A stretch of 64,000 bases of DNA from Streptomyces parvulus (GCF_014648855.1 NZ_BMRX01000011.1:248001-312000); one strand, 5' to 3'; shown: positions 53,751-62,607, counted from the stretch's first letter. Program-made: numbers and translations. The notes: generated by a model from the letters alone, not told the origin.

Positions 53751-54820
53751 CAGGGGCTGTCTCCGGTTCGGTCTGCGGAAGGCTGGCCCGGCGGGGCGGG
53801 GACGCGCAGGCGCACGTCTGTGCCTCCGGAGGGGGCGGGTTCGAAGTGGATCTCGGCGCCGATCAGCAGGGCCCGCTCCCGCATGCCCCGGATGCCGGCG
53901 CCCTCGGCGGCTGTGCCGAGTCCGGTGCCGTTGTCGCGGACGAGGAGTTCGACCCCGCCGGCCAGGGGGCGCAGGGTGAGGGCGGCGTGGTCGGCGCCGG
54001 AGTGGCGGGCGGTGTTGGTCAGGCCCTCCTGGGCGACCCGGTAGAGCACCAGTTCCGCCTCCGGGGCCAGCGGCGGCAGGTCGCCGGGGACGTGGTGCTC
54101 GACGGACAGCCCGTGGTGCGTGAACTCGGCGGCCAGGGAGCGCAGTGCGCTGGGGAGGCCGAGTTCCTCCAGTACGCCGGGGCGCAGGCGGCGGGCGATG
54201 CGGCGGATCTCGTCGAGGCCGGCCCGGGTGGCCTCCTGGGCCAGGGTCACCTCCTCGCGCAGTTCGCCGGGGACCCGGTCGGCGACCCGCTTGAGCTGGA
54301 GGAGGACCGCGGTGAGGGTCTGGCCGACCTCGTCGTGGAGTTCGCGGGCGATGCGGTGGCGTTCGCGTTCCTGGGCCTGGAGCGCGCGGCCGGCGCCGGC
54401 CGCGCGTTCCGCCCGGAGCCGGTCGAGCATCGTGTTGTACGTGGCGATCAGCTGGGCCGCCTCGGCCGGCCCGGCGACCGCGGGACGGGCGCCGGGCACC
54501 AGCAGGTCGGCGGTGGCCATGGCGCTGCCGAGCCGGCGCAGCGGGCGGAGGCCGATGCGCAGCACGGCCGCGTTCCCGGCGAGCAGGGCCGCGAGGCCCG
54601 CGAGCAGGATCAGGGCCTCGCCGGGCAGCACCGGCGTCGAGACGGTGAGCGGGCCCAGGAGCAGGGCGGTGGCGACGAACAGGCCGGCGGCGTTGAGCGA
54701 GAAGATCCGCCAGAAGAGCGACACGGTCCTCTTTCCGCTCCTCCCGGACTCCGCGCACGACACCGCCGGATCCAGCCTGCGCGCCCGCGCCCGGCCGCGT
54801 ATATCCGTCACGACACCCAT
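53750..54820 (-). CDS. NarL-type sensor histidine kinase
   Basis: A membrane kinase of 356 residues from ATG 54820. An internal GTG at 54724 with AGAGGACC upstream is an alternative start that removes a basic N-terminus. Two transmembrane helices precede a HAMP-like linker. HisKA_3 has the phosphorylatable His in RIARELHDEVGQT, and the HATPase has EGLTNTARHSGADHA and GIRGMRERALLIG. There is little extracytoplasmic sequence. It is coupled to the response regulator. The neighbouring antiporter operon is divergent and could be a target. Confidence 0.92.
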   Translation of the reverse strand: MGVVTDIRGRARARRLDPAVSCAESGRSGKRTVSLFWRIFSLNAAGLFVATALLLGPLTVSTPVLPGEALILLAGLAALLAGNAAVLRIGLRPLRRLGSAMATADLLVPGARPAVAGPAEAAQLIATYNTMLDRLRAERAAGAGRALQAQERERHRIARELHDEVGQTLTAVLLQLKRVADRVPGELREEVTLAQEATRAGLDEIRRIARRLRPGVLEELGLPSALRSLAAEFTHHGLSVEHHVPGDLPPLAPEAELVLYRVAQEGLTNTARHSGADHAALTLRPLAGGVELLVRDNGTGLGTAAEGAGIRGMRERALLIGAEIHFEPAPSGGTDVRLRVPAPPGQPSADRTGDSP

Positions 54821-54907
54821 ATCGCCACCGTACGTGCGGATGACAGCATGGCGGGGCCGTGAGCACGTCATGTCCGTGCGGGAACCGCGGCGAGGGAAGC
54901 ACGTCGA

Positions 54908-55408
54908 ATGAGGGGAAGACTCGTGTCAGCACCACGCCTGAGGGCGACACCGCTGCCGGGTATCGGGGTCCAGTACGACCTGGTGACTCGCGAACACGGC
55001 CATCTGTCGGTGGTGGCACACCGCGACGGCGCCCGCACGGTGAACGTCTACCGGGCCGACGACCCCGACTCGTGCGCCCACTCGCTGCGGCTGTCCGGCG
55101 CCGAGGCGGGCGCGCTGATCGACGCGCTGAAGCCCTCGCACCACAGCGCCAGTCTGCTCTACACCACGGATCTGGGTCTGGTCGCCGAGCGGATCGAGGT
55201 GTCCGCCACCTCCCGCTGGAACGGGCGCCTGCTGGGCGAGACGTGCATGCGGACCGAGACCGGCGCGTCGATCGTGGCCGTGCTGCGGCGGGCCGAGGCC
55301 ATTCCCTCGCCTGCGCCGGACTTCCGGCTCGTGGGTGGTGACACCTTGATCGTCATCGGCACCCGTGAGGGCGTCGACGCGGCCGCGGCGATACTCGGGC
55401 AGGAGTGA
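54908..55408 (+). CDS. K+/H+ antiporter regulatory subunit (KhtT-like, RCK_C domain)
   Basis: A 166-residue cytoplasmic protein starting at ATG 54908 with GAGGGAAG nearby; GTG 54923 is also possible. The N-terminal half is KhtT-like (RATPLPGIGVQYDLVTREHG). The C-terminal half is a TrkA_C/RCK_C domain (LLGETCMRTETGASIVAVLR, then RLVGGDTLIVIGTREGVDAA), a ligand-sensing fold. It ends five bases before the antiporter gene, giving a KhtT-KhtU pair. Confidence 0.88.
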   Translation: MRGRLVSAPRLRATPLPGIGVQYDLVTREHGHLSVVAHRDGARTVNVYRADDPDSCAHSLRLSGAEAGALIDALKPSHHSASLLYTTDLGLVAERIEVSATSRWNGRLLGETCMRTETGASIVAVLRRAEAIPSPAPDFRLVGGDTLIVIGTREGVDAAAAILGQE

Positions 55409-55412
55409 GCCG

Positions 55413-56651
55413 GTGCACTCCGCGGTCCTCCTGATCGAGTTCGGTTCCATCATCCTGGGGCTGGGGCTGCTCGGCCGATTCGCCGGTCGCTACCGGCTCT
55501 CCCCCATCCCGCTGTACCTGCTGGCCGGCCTGGCCTTCGGCGAGGGCGGGCTGCTCCCGCTCGGCGCGAGCGAGGAGTTCGTCGCGATCGGCGCCGAGAT
55601 CGGCGTCATCCTCCTGCTGCTGATGCTGGGCCTGGAGTACACGGCCAGCGACCTGGTCACCAACCTCAAGTCCCACTACCCGGCCGGCCTGGTCGACTGC
55701 GCGCTGAACGCGGTGCCGGGCGCGGTGGCCGCGCTGCTGCTGGGCTGGGGTCCGGTGGCGGCCGTCGTCCTGGCCGGCGTCACCTGGATCTCGTCGTCCG
55801 GTGTCATCGCCAAGGTGCTGGGCGACCTGGGCCGGGTCGGCAACCGCGAGACGCCGGTGATCCTGAGCGTGCTGGTCCTGGAGGACCTGGCGATGGCGGT
55901 ATACCTGCCGATCGTCACCGCGCTGGTCGCCGGTGCCGGGCTGATGACCGGCAGCATCACGCTGGCGGTCGCGCTGGCCGCGGCGGGGCTGGTGCTGTTC
56001 GTGGCGGTGCGCTACGGCCGCCTGATCTCCCGGTTCGTCTCCAGCGACGACCCGGAGAAGCTGCTGCTGGTGGTGCTGGGCCTGACGATCCTGGTCGCGG
56101 GTGTGGCGCAGCAGCTCCAGGTGTCGGCGGCGGTGGGCGCCTTCCTGGTGGGCATCGCGCTCTCGGGCGAGGTGGCGGAGGGCGCGCACACGCTGCTGAG
56201 CCCGCTGCGGGACCTGTTCGCGGCGGTCTTCTTCGTCTTCTTCGGCCTGCACACGGATCCGGCCAGCATTCCGCCGGTCCTGCTGCCGGCCCTCGCGCTG
56301 GCGCTGCTCACGGCGGCGACGAAGATCGCCACGGGGTACTGGGCGGCACGGCGCGCCGGGATCTCCGTCAAGGGCCGCTGGCGCGCGGGCGGGGCGCTGG
56401 TGGCGCGCGGCGAGTTCTCGATCGTCATCGCGGGCCTCGCCGTGTCGGCCGGCATCGAGCCGTCCCTGGGCCCGCTGGCCACGGCCTACGTCCTCATCCT
56501 GGTCGTCCTCGGCCCGCTCACCGCCCGCTTCACCGAACCGCTGGCGACGCGCCTGGCCCGTCGCCGCGAGCGGTCCGGCGGGGGGCCGGGCGCGCTGCCC
56601 GGGGGCGCGCCGCGGGCCACGACGGGCGCGGAGGCGTCGGTGAGGGACTGA
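55413..56651 (+). CDS. CPA2-family K+/H+ antiporter (KhtU-like)
   Basis: A 412-residue integral membrane antiporter with about 12-13 hydrophobic helices. CPA2 features include LYLLAGLAFGEGG, GLEYTASDLV, LAGVTWISSSGVIAKVL, the half-helix VLEDLAMAVYLPIVTALV with Asp/Glu in the ion site, and RGEFSIVIAGLAVSAG. The GTG at 55413 has AGGAG upstream. It is coupled to the regulatory KhtT-like gene and is likely to extrude K+ in exchange for H+. Confidence 0.92.
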   Translation: MHSAVLLIEFGSIILGLGLLGRFAGRYRLSPIPLYLLAGLAFGEGGLLPLGASEEFVAIGAEIGVILLLLMLGLEYTASDLVTNLKSHYPAGLVDCALNAVPGAVAALLLGWGPVAAVVLAGVTWISSSGVIAKVLGDLGRVGNRETPVILSVLVLEDLAMAVYLPIVTALVAGAGLMTGSITLAVALAAAGLVLFVAVRYGRLISRFVSSDDPEKLLLVVLGLTILVAGVAQQLQVSAAVGAFLVGIALSGEVAEGAHTLLSPLRDLFAAVFFVFFGLHTDPASIPPVLLPALALALLTAATKIATGYWAARRAGISVKGRWRAGGALVARGEFSIVIAGLAVSAGIEPSLGPLATAYVLILVVLGPLTARFTEPLATRLARRRERSGGGPGALPGGAPRATTGAEASVRD

Positions 56652-56658
56652 GGGCCGC

Positions 56659-56760
56659 GTCCGGCGGGGGCGTGCGCCTGTGCCGGGCCGGCGTCCGGCG
56701 GGGGCGTGCGCCTGTGCCGGGCCGGCGTCCGGCGGGGGCGTGCGCCTGTGCCGGGCCGGC
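56659..56760. repeat. Three perfect 34-bp tandem repeats
   Basis: Identical copies at 56659-56692, 56693-56726 and 56727-56760, each starting gtccggcggg and ending gccgggccggc, plus a truncated fourth start at 56761. They fill almost the whole gap between the antiporter stop (56651) and the convergent mazG stop (56766). Each unit can form a short GC hairpin. No spacers, so not CRISPR. It probably arose by slippage and may act as a terminator array. Confidence 0.9.
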
Positions 56761-56765
56761 GTCCG

Positions 56766-57218
56766 TCAGCCGCGCGGCGCCCCCGCCCCGTCCGGTGTCC
56801 GCGGTGTCCACCCCTGGCGGCGCAGCACGCCGGCCACGTCCGGTGCCTCGTAGTGGTCGCCCTTGAGGACCTTGCCGTCGGCCCGGCGGCTGACACTGCC
56901 GTCGGGCCCGAGCTTGGTCATGTTGGAGCGGTGGATCTCGGCGATCACCGCGTCCAGGTCGATGCCGTGCACGAGAGCCGTGCCGTAGGCGACGTAGACG
57001 ACGTCCGCCAGCTCGTGCGCCAGCCGGTCGAGAGGTCCCGACACCGAAACCTCGGCGACCTCCGCGGCCTCCTCGGCGAGCAGCTCACCCCGGTGGGCCG
57101 CCAGGCCGGGCGGGACCTCGGCCGGGACGCCGCGGGCGTCCAGTCCGAAGGCGCGGTGGAAGGCGTGGACCAGGTGGGCCGGTGAGGTCCTGCTCCCGGC
57201 GGGCACGGTGTCGCTCAT
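56766..57218 (-). CDS. MazG-like nucleotide pyrophosphohydrolase
   Basis: A 150-residue protein with the all-alpha NTP-PPase fold. The metal-binding ELLAEEAAEVAEV (EExxE type) and HELADVVYVAYGTA (ExxD) blocks are present, with NMTKLGPDGSVSRRADGKVLKG as the phosphate-contact region. The latter resembles the phosphoribosyl-ATP/MazG-like group that hydrolyses nucleoside triphosphates. ATG 57218 has no strong ribosome-binding site. It is convergent with the antiporter across the 34-bp repeats. Confidence 0.87.
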   Translation of the reverse strand: MSDTVPAGSRTSPAHLVHAFHRAFGLDARGVPAEVPPGLAAHRGELLAEEAAEVAEVSVSGPLDRLAHELADVVYVAYGTALVHGIDLDAVIAEIHRSNMTKLGPDGSVSRRADGKVLKGDHYEAPDVAGVLRRQGWTPRTPDGAGAPRG

Positions 57219-57324
57219 GCCGGGGACTCTAACGGCCGCCACCGACAACGGCCCCGGCCCGCCCCCGGCCACCATGTGATCCCGGCCCTGGTCAGCGCCG
57301 GTGCGGGCTGGCAGGATCGGCTCC

Positions 57325-58320
57325 ATGTCCACGCTGCTCTCCCGTATCGGCGGGCGCCGGGCCGCCCAGGGCGCGGTCGCCGGCGCCGTCGTGATCGGGC
57401 TGCTGCTGTGGTGGCTGCTGCCCCTGGGCGAGAAGCCGCCGGGCGGCAGCATCACGTTCAGCACGGGCACCCGCGCGGGGGTCTACCAGAAGTACGGTGA
57501 GCTGCTCCGTTCCGAGCTGCGCAAGGACATGCCGGGCCTGGACGTGCGGCTGACGACCAGCGCCGGCTCGCAGGAGAACGTGGAGCGGGTCGCGTCCGGC
57601 GAGGCCGACTTCACCATCGCGGCGGCCGACGCCGTGGAGACGTACAAGCTGGCCGGGCGCCCCGGGGCGGAGAAGCTGCGCGGGGTCACCCGTCTGTACG
57701 ACGACTACGTGCAGCTCGTCGTGCCGACCGGCTCGGACATCCAGTCCGTCGCGGACCTGCGCGGCAAGCGGGTCGCGATAGGGCTGCCCAACTCGGGCGT
57801 ACGGCTGATCGCCACCCGGCTGCTCAAGGCCGTCGGCATCGACCCGGAGACGGACATCACGCCCCGCGCGGACGGCATCGACACCGGTCCGGGCCGGCTC
57901 GGCGGCGAGCTGGACGCGTTCTTCTGGTCGGGCGGCGTGCCGACGGACGGGCTCCGGCAGATAGCGGAGAAGTCGGCCTTCAGGTTCGTGCCGATAGACG
58001 AGAAGCTCGTCACCGAGCTGCACGAGGCGGGCGGCGCGACCCGCTACTACCGCACCACCAACATGCCGGAGTCGGCCTATCCCACCGTCCAGAACGGCGC
58101 CGTGGTGCCCACCATGGCGGTCTCCAACCTGCTGGTGACCCGCGCGGACGCCGACCCCCGGCTCACCGAGTGGCTGACCCGGACCGTACTGGACAGCCGC
58201 GACGGCATCGGGGCACACGTCCACTCCGCGCAGCTGGTGGATCTGCGCACGGCGATATACACCGACCCGCTGGAGCTGCACGAGGGTGCCCGGCGCTATT
58301 ACCGGTCGGTGAAGCCCTAG
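57325..58320 (+). CDS. Orphan TAXI-family TRAP solute-binding protein
   Basis: A 331-residue protein with an N-terminal membrane anchor or uncleaved signal (VAGAVVIGLLLWWLLPLG) followed by a TAXI-type periplasmic binding fold. Markers are ITFSTGTRAGVYQKYGELLR, TTSAGSQENVERVASGEADFTI, LVVPTGSDIQSVADLRGKRVAIG and AFFWSGGVPTDGLRQI. No lipobox Cys is seen. No DctM/DctQ-type permease gene is nearby. It is convergent with gluK. TAXI proteins in other bacteria bind glutamate, so the context suggests the same ligand. Confidence 0.88.
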   Translation: MSTLLSRIGGRRAAQGAVAGAVVIGLLLWWLLPLGEKPPGGSITFSTGTRAGVYQKYGELLRSELRKDMPGLDVRLTTSAGSQENVERVASGEADFTIAAADAVETYKLAGRPGAEKLRGVTRLYDDYVQLVVPTGSDIQSVADLRGKRVAIGLPNSGVRLIATRLLKAVGIDPETDITPRADGIDTGPGRLGGELDAFFWSGGVPTDGLRQIAEKSAFRFVPIDEKLVTELHEAGGATRYYRTTNMPESAYPTVQNGAVVPTMAVSNLLVTRADADPRLTEWLTRTVLDSRDGIGAHVHSAQLVDLRTAIYTDPLELHEGARRYYRSVKP

Positions 58321-58391
58321 GCGGTCTCCCCCGGCGGTTCGCCGAGTGATGCGCCGTGGCCGCTGCCGTCGCGCCGCGTGCGCCGCGCCCG

Positions 58392-59816
58392 CTACCGGTC
58401 CGCCGAGTGCGGCGCCGCGCCCGTCCTCGGCACCGTGACGGTGACCTCCAGGCCGTGCGGCTCGTGGTGGCCGAAGGAGATCGAGCCGTCGCCCGCCGCC
58501 AGGAGCGCCCGGCAGATCGACAGGCCGAGCCCCGACCCCTTGATGTTCTGGTGCCGCCCGCTGCGCCAGAAACGGTCCCCCACGCGCGCGAGCTCCTCGT
58601 CGGTGAGCCCGGGACCGTTGTCGGTGACGACGACGGTGGCGGCGTCGCCGGTGGAGGCGACCTCGATCCGCACGCTCTCCTCGGGCGGCGTGAACTTCAC
58701 CGCGTTGTCGATGACCGCGTCCAGGGCGCTGGAGAGGGTCACGGGGTCGGCCCAGCCGGTGGTCGGCGGGCACTCCCCCACGAGCCGCACTCCCTTGGCC
58801 TCGGCCGTCGGGCCCCAGGCCGCCATCCGCTCGGCGGCGAGCGCGCCCACGTCGGTGACCTTGAGGTCGGCCTGGCTGTGCTCCGCCAGCGCCAGGTCGA
58901 GCAGGTCGTCCAGGACCCGGGCCAGGCGCTTGCCCTCGGCCTGCACGGAGGCGATCTCCTGGTTGCCCTCCGGGAGTTCCAGGGCGAGCAGTTCGATGCG
59001 CAGCAGCAGGGCGGCGAGCGGGTTGCGCAGCTGGTGCGAGGCGTCGGCGACGAAGGCGCGCTGCTGCTCCAGCACGTCCTCCACGTGGTCGGCCATCTCG
59101 TTGAACGACCCGGCGAGGCGTCTGAGCTCCGGCGGCCCCCCGGCCGGCGCGACCCGGGACTTCAGGCGCCCGGTGGCGATGTCGTGGGTGGTGGCGTCGA
59201 GGACCCGCACCGGCCGGAGCACCCAGCCGGTCAGCCGGAGCGCGGCGCCGACGGCGAGCAGCATCGCGGCGGCCTCGCCGGCGCCGATGACCAGCCAGCC
59301 GCGCAGGGTGCTCGCCCGCATCGAGTCGGTCGGCGACTCGGTGACCACGACGGCGACCACGTCGCCGTCCCGGATGACGGGCGAGGCCACCACCAGGTGG
59401 CCGTCCTGCCAGGGCCAGACCTGCCGCGGGTCGTGGCTGCGGCGGCTCAGCAGCGCCTCGTCGAAGGAGTCGCGGACCTCGCCGGTCTGGGGCAGGAACC
59501 AGGTCGTCGGGGCGTTGGCCATCGGGATGTGGTTGCGGTAGAAGACGCCCGCCCTGATGCCGTAGACCTCGTAGTAGCTGGTCAGCTCGGCCTGGAGGGT
59601 CTCCAGGCGTTCGTCGGTGCTGGTCGGTCGGGAGCCGCCGGGCGCGTCCTCGGTGACGAACTGGGCGAGCGCGGCGAAGCGTGCCGTGTCGTCTATGCGG
59701 TCGATGACGACCTTCTGCTGCTCCGCGCGGGCGACGCTCACGCCGAGCGGGACGCCCAGCGCGAGCAGTACGGCCGCCATCAGGACGATGAGCAGGGGGA
59801 GAAGGCGTGTGCTCAC
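58392..59816 (-). CDS. gluK: Sensor histidine kinase GluK
   Basis: A 474-residue glutamate-responsive sensor kinase (assignment from synteny with the S. coelicolor GluR-GluK/gluABCD locus). An N-terminal helix, an extracytoplasmic sensor of about 140 residues, a second helix and HAMP (RVLDATTHDIATGRL) precede HisKA with the phospho-His in VADASHQLRNPLAAL. The HATPase has VIDNAVKFT, VTDNGPG and GSGLGLSI. It starts at GTG 59816, nine bases after the gluR stop. The kinase is second in the minus-strand operon. Confidence 0.92.
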   Translation of the reverse strand: MSTRLLPLLIVLMAAVLLALGVPLGVSVARAEQQKVVIDRIDDTARFAALAQFVTEDAPGGSRPTSTDERLETLQAELTSYYEVYGIRAGVFYRNHIPMANAPTTWFLPQTGEVRDSFDEALLSRRSHDPRQVWPWQDGHLVVASPVIRDGDVVAVVVTESPTDSMRASTLRGWLVIGAGEAAAMLLAVGAALRLTGWVLRPVRVLDATTHDIATGRLKSRVAPAGGPPELRRLAGSFNEMADHVEDVLEQQRAFVADASHQLRNPLAALLLRIELLALELPEGNQEIASVQAEGKRLARVLDDLLDLALAEHSQADLKVTDVGALAAERMAAWGPTAEAKGVRLVGECPPTTGWADPVTLSSALDAVIDNAVKFTPPEESVRIEVASTGDAATVVVTDNGPGLTDEELARVGDRFWRSGRHQNIKGSGLGLSICRALLAAGDGSISFGHHEPHGLEVTVTVPRTGAAPHSADR

Positions 59817-59825
59817 CCGGACCCG

Positions 59826-60512
59826 CTATCCGGTGGGCGCGACGAGGCGGTAGCCGACGCCGCGGACGGTCTCGATGAGCGCGGGCATGCGCAGCTTGCC
59901 GCGCAGGGAGGCGACGTGCACCTCCAGGGTGCGCCCGGTCCCCTCCCAGCTGGTCTGCCAGACCTCGCTGATGATCTGCTCGCGGCGGAACACCACGCCG
60001 GGGCGCTGGGCGAGCAGGGCGAGGAGGTCGAACTCCTTGCGGGTGAGCGGTACGGCCGTTCCGTCGACGCTCACCTGCCGGGTCGGCAGCTCGATGCGCA
60101 GCGCGCCGAGGCGCACCACGGTCTCGGTGCTGCCGGTGGCGTCCTCCTGGGCGGTGCGCCGGCTGACGGCGTGGATCCGGGCGAGCAGTTCCCCGGTGTC
60201 GTACGGCTTGACCACGTAGTCGTCGGCGCCCAGGTTGAGGCCGTGGATGCGGGAGCGGACGTCGGAGCGGGCGGTGACCATGATGACCGGGGTGCTGGTG
60301 CGCTTGCGGATCTTGCCGCAGACCTCGTAGCCGTCCTGGTCCGGGAGACCGAGGTCGAGGAGGACGACGCCGAATCCGTCGACCTCGGGGACGAGCGCCT
60401 GGAGCGCCTCCTCGCCGCTGCGCGCGTGGGTGACGTCGAAGCCGTGCCGTGCCAGGATCGCGGACAGTGCGGCGGCCACGTGGTTGTCGTCCTCGACGAG
60501 CAGCAGTCTCAT
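59826..60512 (-). CDS. gluR: OmpR-family response regulator GluR
   Basis: A 228-residue regulator starting MRLLLVEDDNHV at ATG 60512, with AAGGGAG upstream. The receiver has acidic pair Glu7/Asp8-Asp9, phosphoacceptor Asp53 in VVLLDLGLPDQDG and Lys in DYVVKPYDTGELLARI. The winged helix carries the LTRKEFDLLALLAQRPG and the recognition-helix LEVHVASLRGKL features. It is divergent from gluA across 296 bases. In S. coelicolor GluR activates gluABCD in response to glutamate through GluK. Confidence 0.93.
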   Translation of the reverse strand: MRLLLVEDDNHVAAALSAILARHGFDVTHARSGEEALQALVPEVDGFGVVLLDLGLPDQDGYEVCGKIRKRTSTPVIMVTARSDVRSRIHGLNLGADDYVVKPYDTGELLARIHAVSRRTAQEDATGSTETVVRLGALRIELPTRQVSVDGTAVPLTRKEFDLLALLAQRPGVVFRREQIISEVWQTSWEGTGRTLEVHVASLRGKLRMPALIETVRGVGYRLVAPTG

Positions 60513-60808
60513 CCGGGCTCCCTTCGGTTCATCGTCCGTACGCCCAGGTCGCGTAGAAAGTGCGAAAGACGCGTGCACGCGCGTGCGCGCCCTGTGCAGT
60601 GACGCCGATGCAGAGGGACCGCGTCAAGGGGCTTCGGGTTGCGGCCGCTCGAAGTTATCCGGCCGATATGCGCCCTGCTCACAAGTGCTACGACCAGTGT
60701 CCGATTGCTATCGGATCGTGATGCTCAGATCTCCCTCAGATGTAGAGACGCGCAGTGGCCCCGGTCACTACTGTCCTCCGAAACCGAGGAGGACGGAGCC
60801 CGAGAGCG
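60513..60808. promoter_or_regulatory. Divergent gluR-gluA promoter region
   Basis: No gene is present. Two direct copies of ctcagat lie 11 bases apart (60724-60730 and 60735-60741), one helical turn, a layout typical of OmpR-type regulators and so a candidate GluR site. A short inverted repeat ccgat/atcgg spans 60701-60714. Exact promoters for either direction are not clear. Confidence 0.5.
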
Positions 60809-61585
60809 ATGACCGAAGTATCGGTGGCCAAGGAAGACAAGGCCGCGACCGACGAACTGGTCGTCCTGAAGAGTGTCAACAAGCACTTCGGCGCGTTGCA
60901 CGTGCTCCAGGACATCGACCTGACGATCACCCGCGGCGAAGTCGTCGTGGTCATCGGACCCTCCGGGTCCGGCAAGTCCACCCTGTGCCGCACCATCAAC
61001 CGTCTGGAGACCGTCGACTCCGGGTCGATCGCGATCGACGGCAAGCCGCTCCCCGCGGAGGGCAAGGAACTGGCCAGGCTGCGTGCCGACGTCGGCATGG
61101 TCTTCCAGTCCTTCAACCTCTTCGCGCACAAGACGGTGCTCGAGAACGTGACCCTGGGCCAGGTCAAGGTCCGCAAGGCCGACGGCAAGAAGGCCGAGGA
61201 GAAGGCCCGCGCGCTGCTCGACCGGGTCGGCGTGGGCGCCCAGGCGGACAAGTACCCCGCCCAGCTCTCCGGCGGCCAGCAGCAGCGCGTCGCCATCGCG
61301 CGGGCGCTGGCCATGGACCCCAAGGTCATGCTCTTCGACGAGCCGACGTCGGCCCTGGACCCCGAGATGATCAACGAGGTCCTGGAGGTCATGAAGCAGC
61401 TGGCCCGTGACGGCATGACCATGGTCGTCGTCACGCACGAGATGGGCTTCGCCCGCTCGGCGGCCAACCGCGTGGTGTTCATGGCCGACGGCCGCATCGT
61501 CGAAGAGGCCACGCCGGACCAGTTCTTCAGCAACCCGCGCAGCGACCGTGCCAAGGACTTCCTGTCGAAGATCCTGCACCACTGA
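60809..61585 (+). CDS. gluA: Glutamate ABC transporter ATP-binding subunit
   Basis: A 258-residue cytoplasmic ATPase of the polar amino-acid uptake family. Motifs are Walker [10 protein letters not shown] (50-58), Q-loop MVFQSFNLF, signature LSGGQQQR (153-160), Walker B VMLFDEP (173-179) and switch VVTHEM. ATG 60809 was chosen over the upstream frame because it fits homologues; GGAGCC lies 13 bases upstream. It heads gluABCD and energises glutamate import. Confidence 0.95.
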   Translation: MTEVSVAKEDKAATDELVVLKSVNKHFGALHVLQDIDLTITRGEVVVVIGPSGSGKSTLCRTINRLETVDSGSIAIDGKPLPAEGKELARLRADVGMVFQSFNLFAHKTVLENVTLGQVKVRKADGKKAEEKARALLDRVGVGAQADKYPAQLSGGQQQRVAIARALAMDPKVMLFDEPTSALDPEMINEVLEVMKQLARDGMTMVVVTHEMGFARSAANRVVFMADGRIVEEATPDQFFSNPRSDRAKDFLSKILHH

Positions 61586-61688
61586 GACTCCGGGGCGGGC
61601 CGGCGTCCGCGGCTCCCGCGCACCGGCCGGTCCGTCTCCCGCGCCTGATCGTCTGATCGTCTGATCACAGCCAAAGGATGTTTTCACC

Positions 61689-62522
61689 ATGAAGCTTCGC
61701 AAGGTCTCCGCCGCCTCGGCCGCCGTGCTCGCCCTCGCCCTGACCGCCACCGCGTGCGGCGGCGACGACAAGGACAGCGGCTCCTCCGGCGACGGCAAGA
61801 AGATCACCATCGGCATCAAGTTCGACCAGCCCGGCCTCGGCCAGAAGACCCCGGACGGCTACGCCGGCTTCGACGTGGACGTCGCCACGTACGTCGCCAA
61901 GAAGCTCGGCTACACCGAGGACCAGATCGAGTGGAAGGAGTCGAAGAGCGCCGACCGCGAGACCATGCTCCAGCGCGGCGACGTCGACTTCATCGCCGCC
62001 ACCTACTCGATCACCCCGGAGCGTCAGGAGAAGGTCGACTTCGCCGGCCCGTACCTGCTCGCCCACCAGGACGTCCTGATCCGCGCCGACGACGACAAGA
62101 TCAAGTCGCCGGAGGACCTGAACGCCGCGAAGCTCTGCTCGGTCACGGGGTCGACCTCGGCGCAGAACGTCAAGGACAAGCTGGCGCCCAAGGCCCAGCT
62201 CCAGCCGTACCCGACGTACTCGGCCTGCCTGCCCGGCCTGCAGAACGGCGCCATCGACGCGCTGACCACCGACGACTCGATCCTCGCCGGTTACGCCGCC
62301 CAGTCGCAGTTCAAGGGCAAGTTCAAGCTCGGCGGCTTCAAGCTGACGAACGAGAACTACGGCATCGGCGTCAAGAAGGGCAGCGACCTCAAGGACAAGA
62401 TCAACAAGGCCCTCGAAGAGATGGTCTCCGACAAGTCCTGGGACAAGGCCGTCGAGGACAACTTCGGCCCGGCGAACTACAAGAACGAGCCGGCGCCCAA
62501 GATCGGCGACATCAAGAGCTGA
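61689..62522 (+). CDS. gluB: Glutamate-binding lipoprotein
   Basis: A 277-residue extracellular binding protein. The signal sequence ends in LTATAC with the Cys followed by a GGDDKDSG linker, so it is likely to be lipidated. The SBP family 3 fold shows FDQPGLGQKTPDGYAGFDVDVA, ATYSITPERQEKVDFAGPYLL, LCSVTGSTSAQNV and YGIGVKKGSDLKDKI. The ATG at 61689 follows a short repeated ctgatcgt tract. A hairpin after the gene (62539-62569) probably keeps gluB mRNA in excess over the membrane subunits. Confidence 0.95.
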   Translation: MKLRKVSAASAAVLALALTATACGGDDKDSGSSGDGKKITIGIKFDQPGLGQKTPDGYAGFDVDVATYVAKKLGYTEDQIEWKESKSADRETMLQRGDVDFIAATYSITPERQEKVDFAGPYLLAHQDVLIRADDDKIKSPEDLNAAKLCSVTGSTSAQNVKDKLAPKAQLQPYPTYSACLPGLQNGAIDALTTDDSILAGYAAQSQFKGKFKLGGFKLTNENYGIGVKKGSDLKDKINKALEEMVSDKSWDKAVEDNFGPANYKNEPAPKIGDIKS

Positions 62523-62538
62523 GGCCAGAGCCTGACGG

Positions 62539-62569
62539 GGTGCGCCGCCCCGGCGAGGGGCGGCGCACC
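62539..62569 (+). terminator. Intercistronic hairpin between gluB and gluC
   Basis: Perfect 13-bp arms (62539-62551 and 62557-62569, arm ggtgcgccgcccc) with a five-base loop, 17 bases after the gluB stop and 38 bases before gluC. Placed inside an operon, it suits partial termination or mRNA stabilisation that favours the binding protein. Confidence 0.75.
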
Positions 62570-62607
62570 GGGGGCGGGCATCCCTACACGCGGAAGCGCG
62601 GGAGATC

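Noticed and set aside
56659-56760. Possible CRISPR array
   Set aside because: The 34-bp units are contiguous with no spacers and no cas genes are present, so it is a plain tandem repeat.
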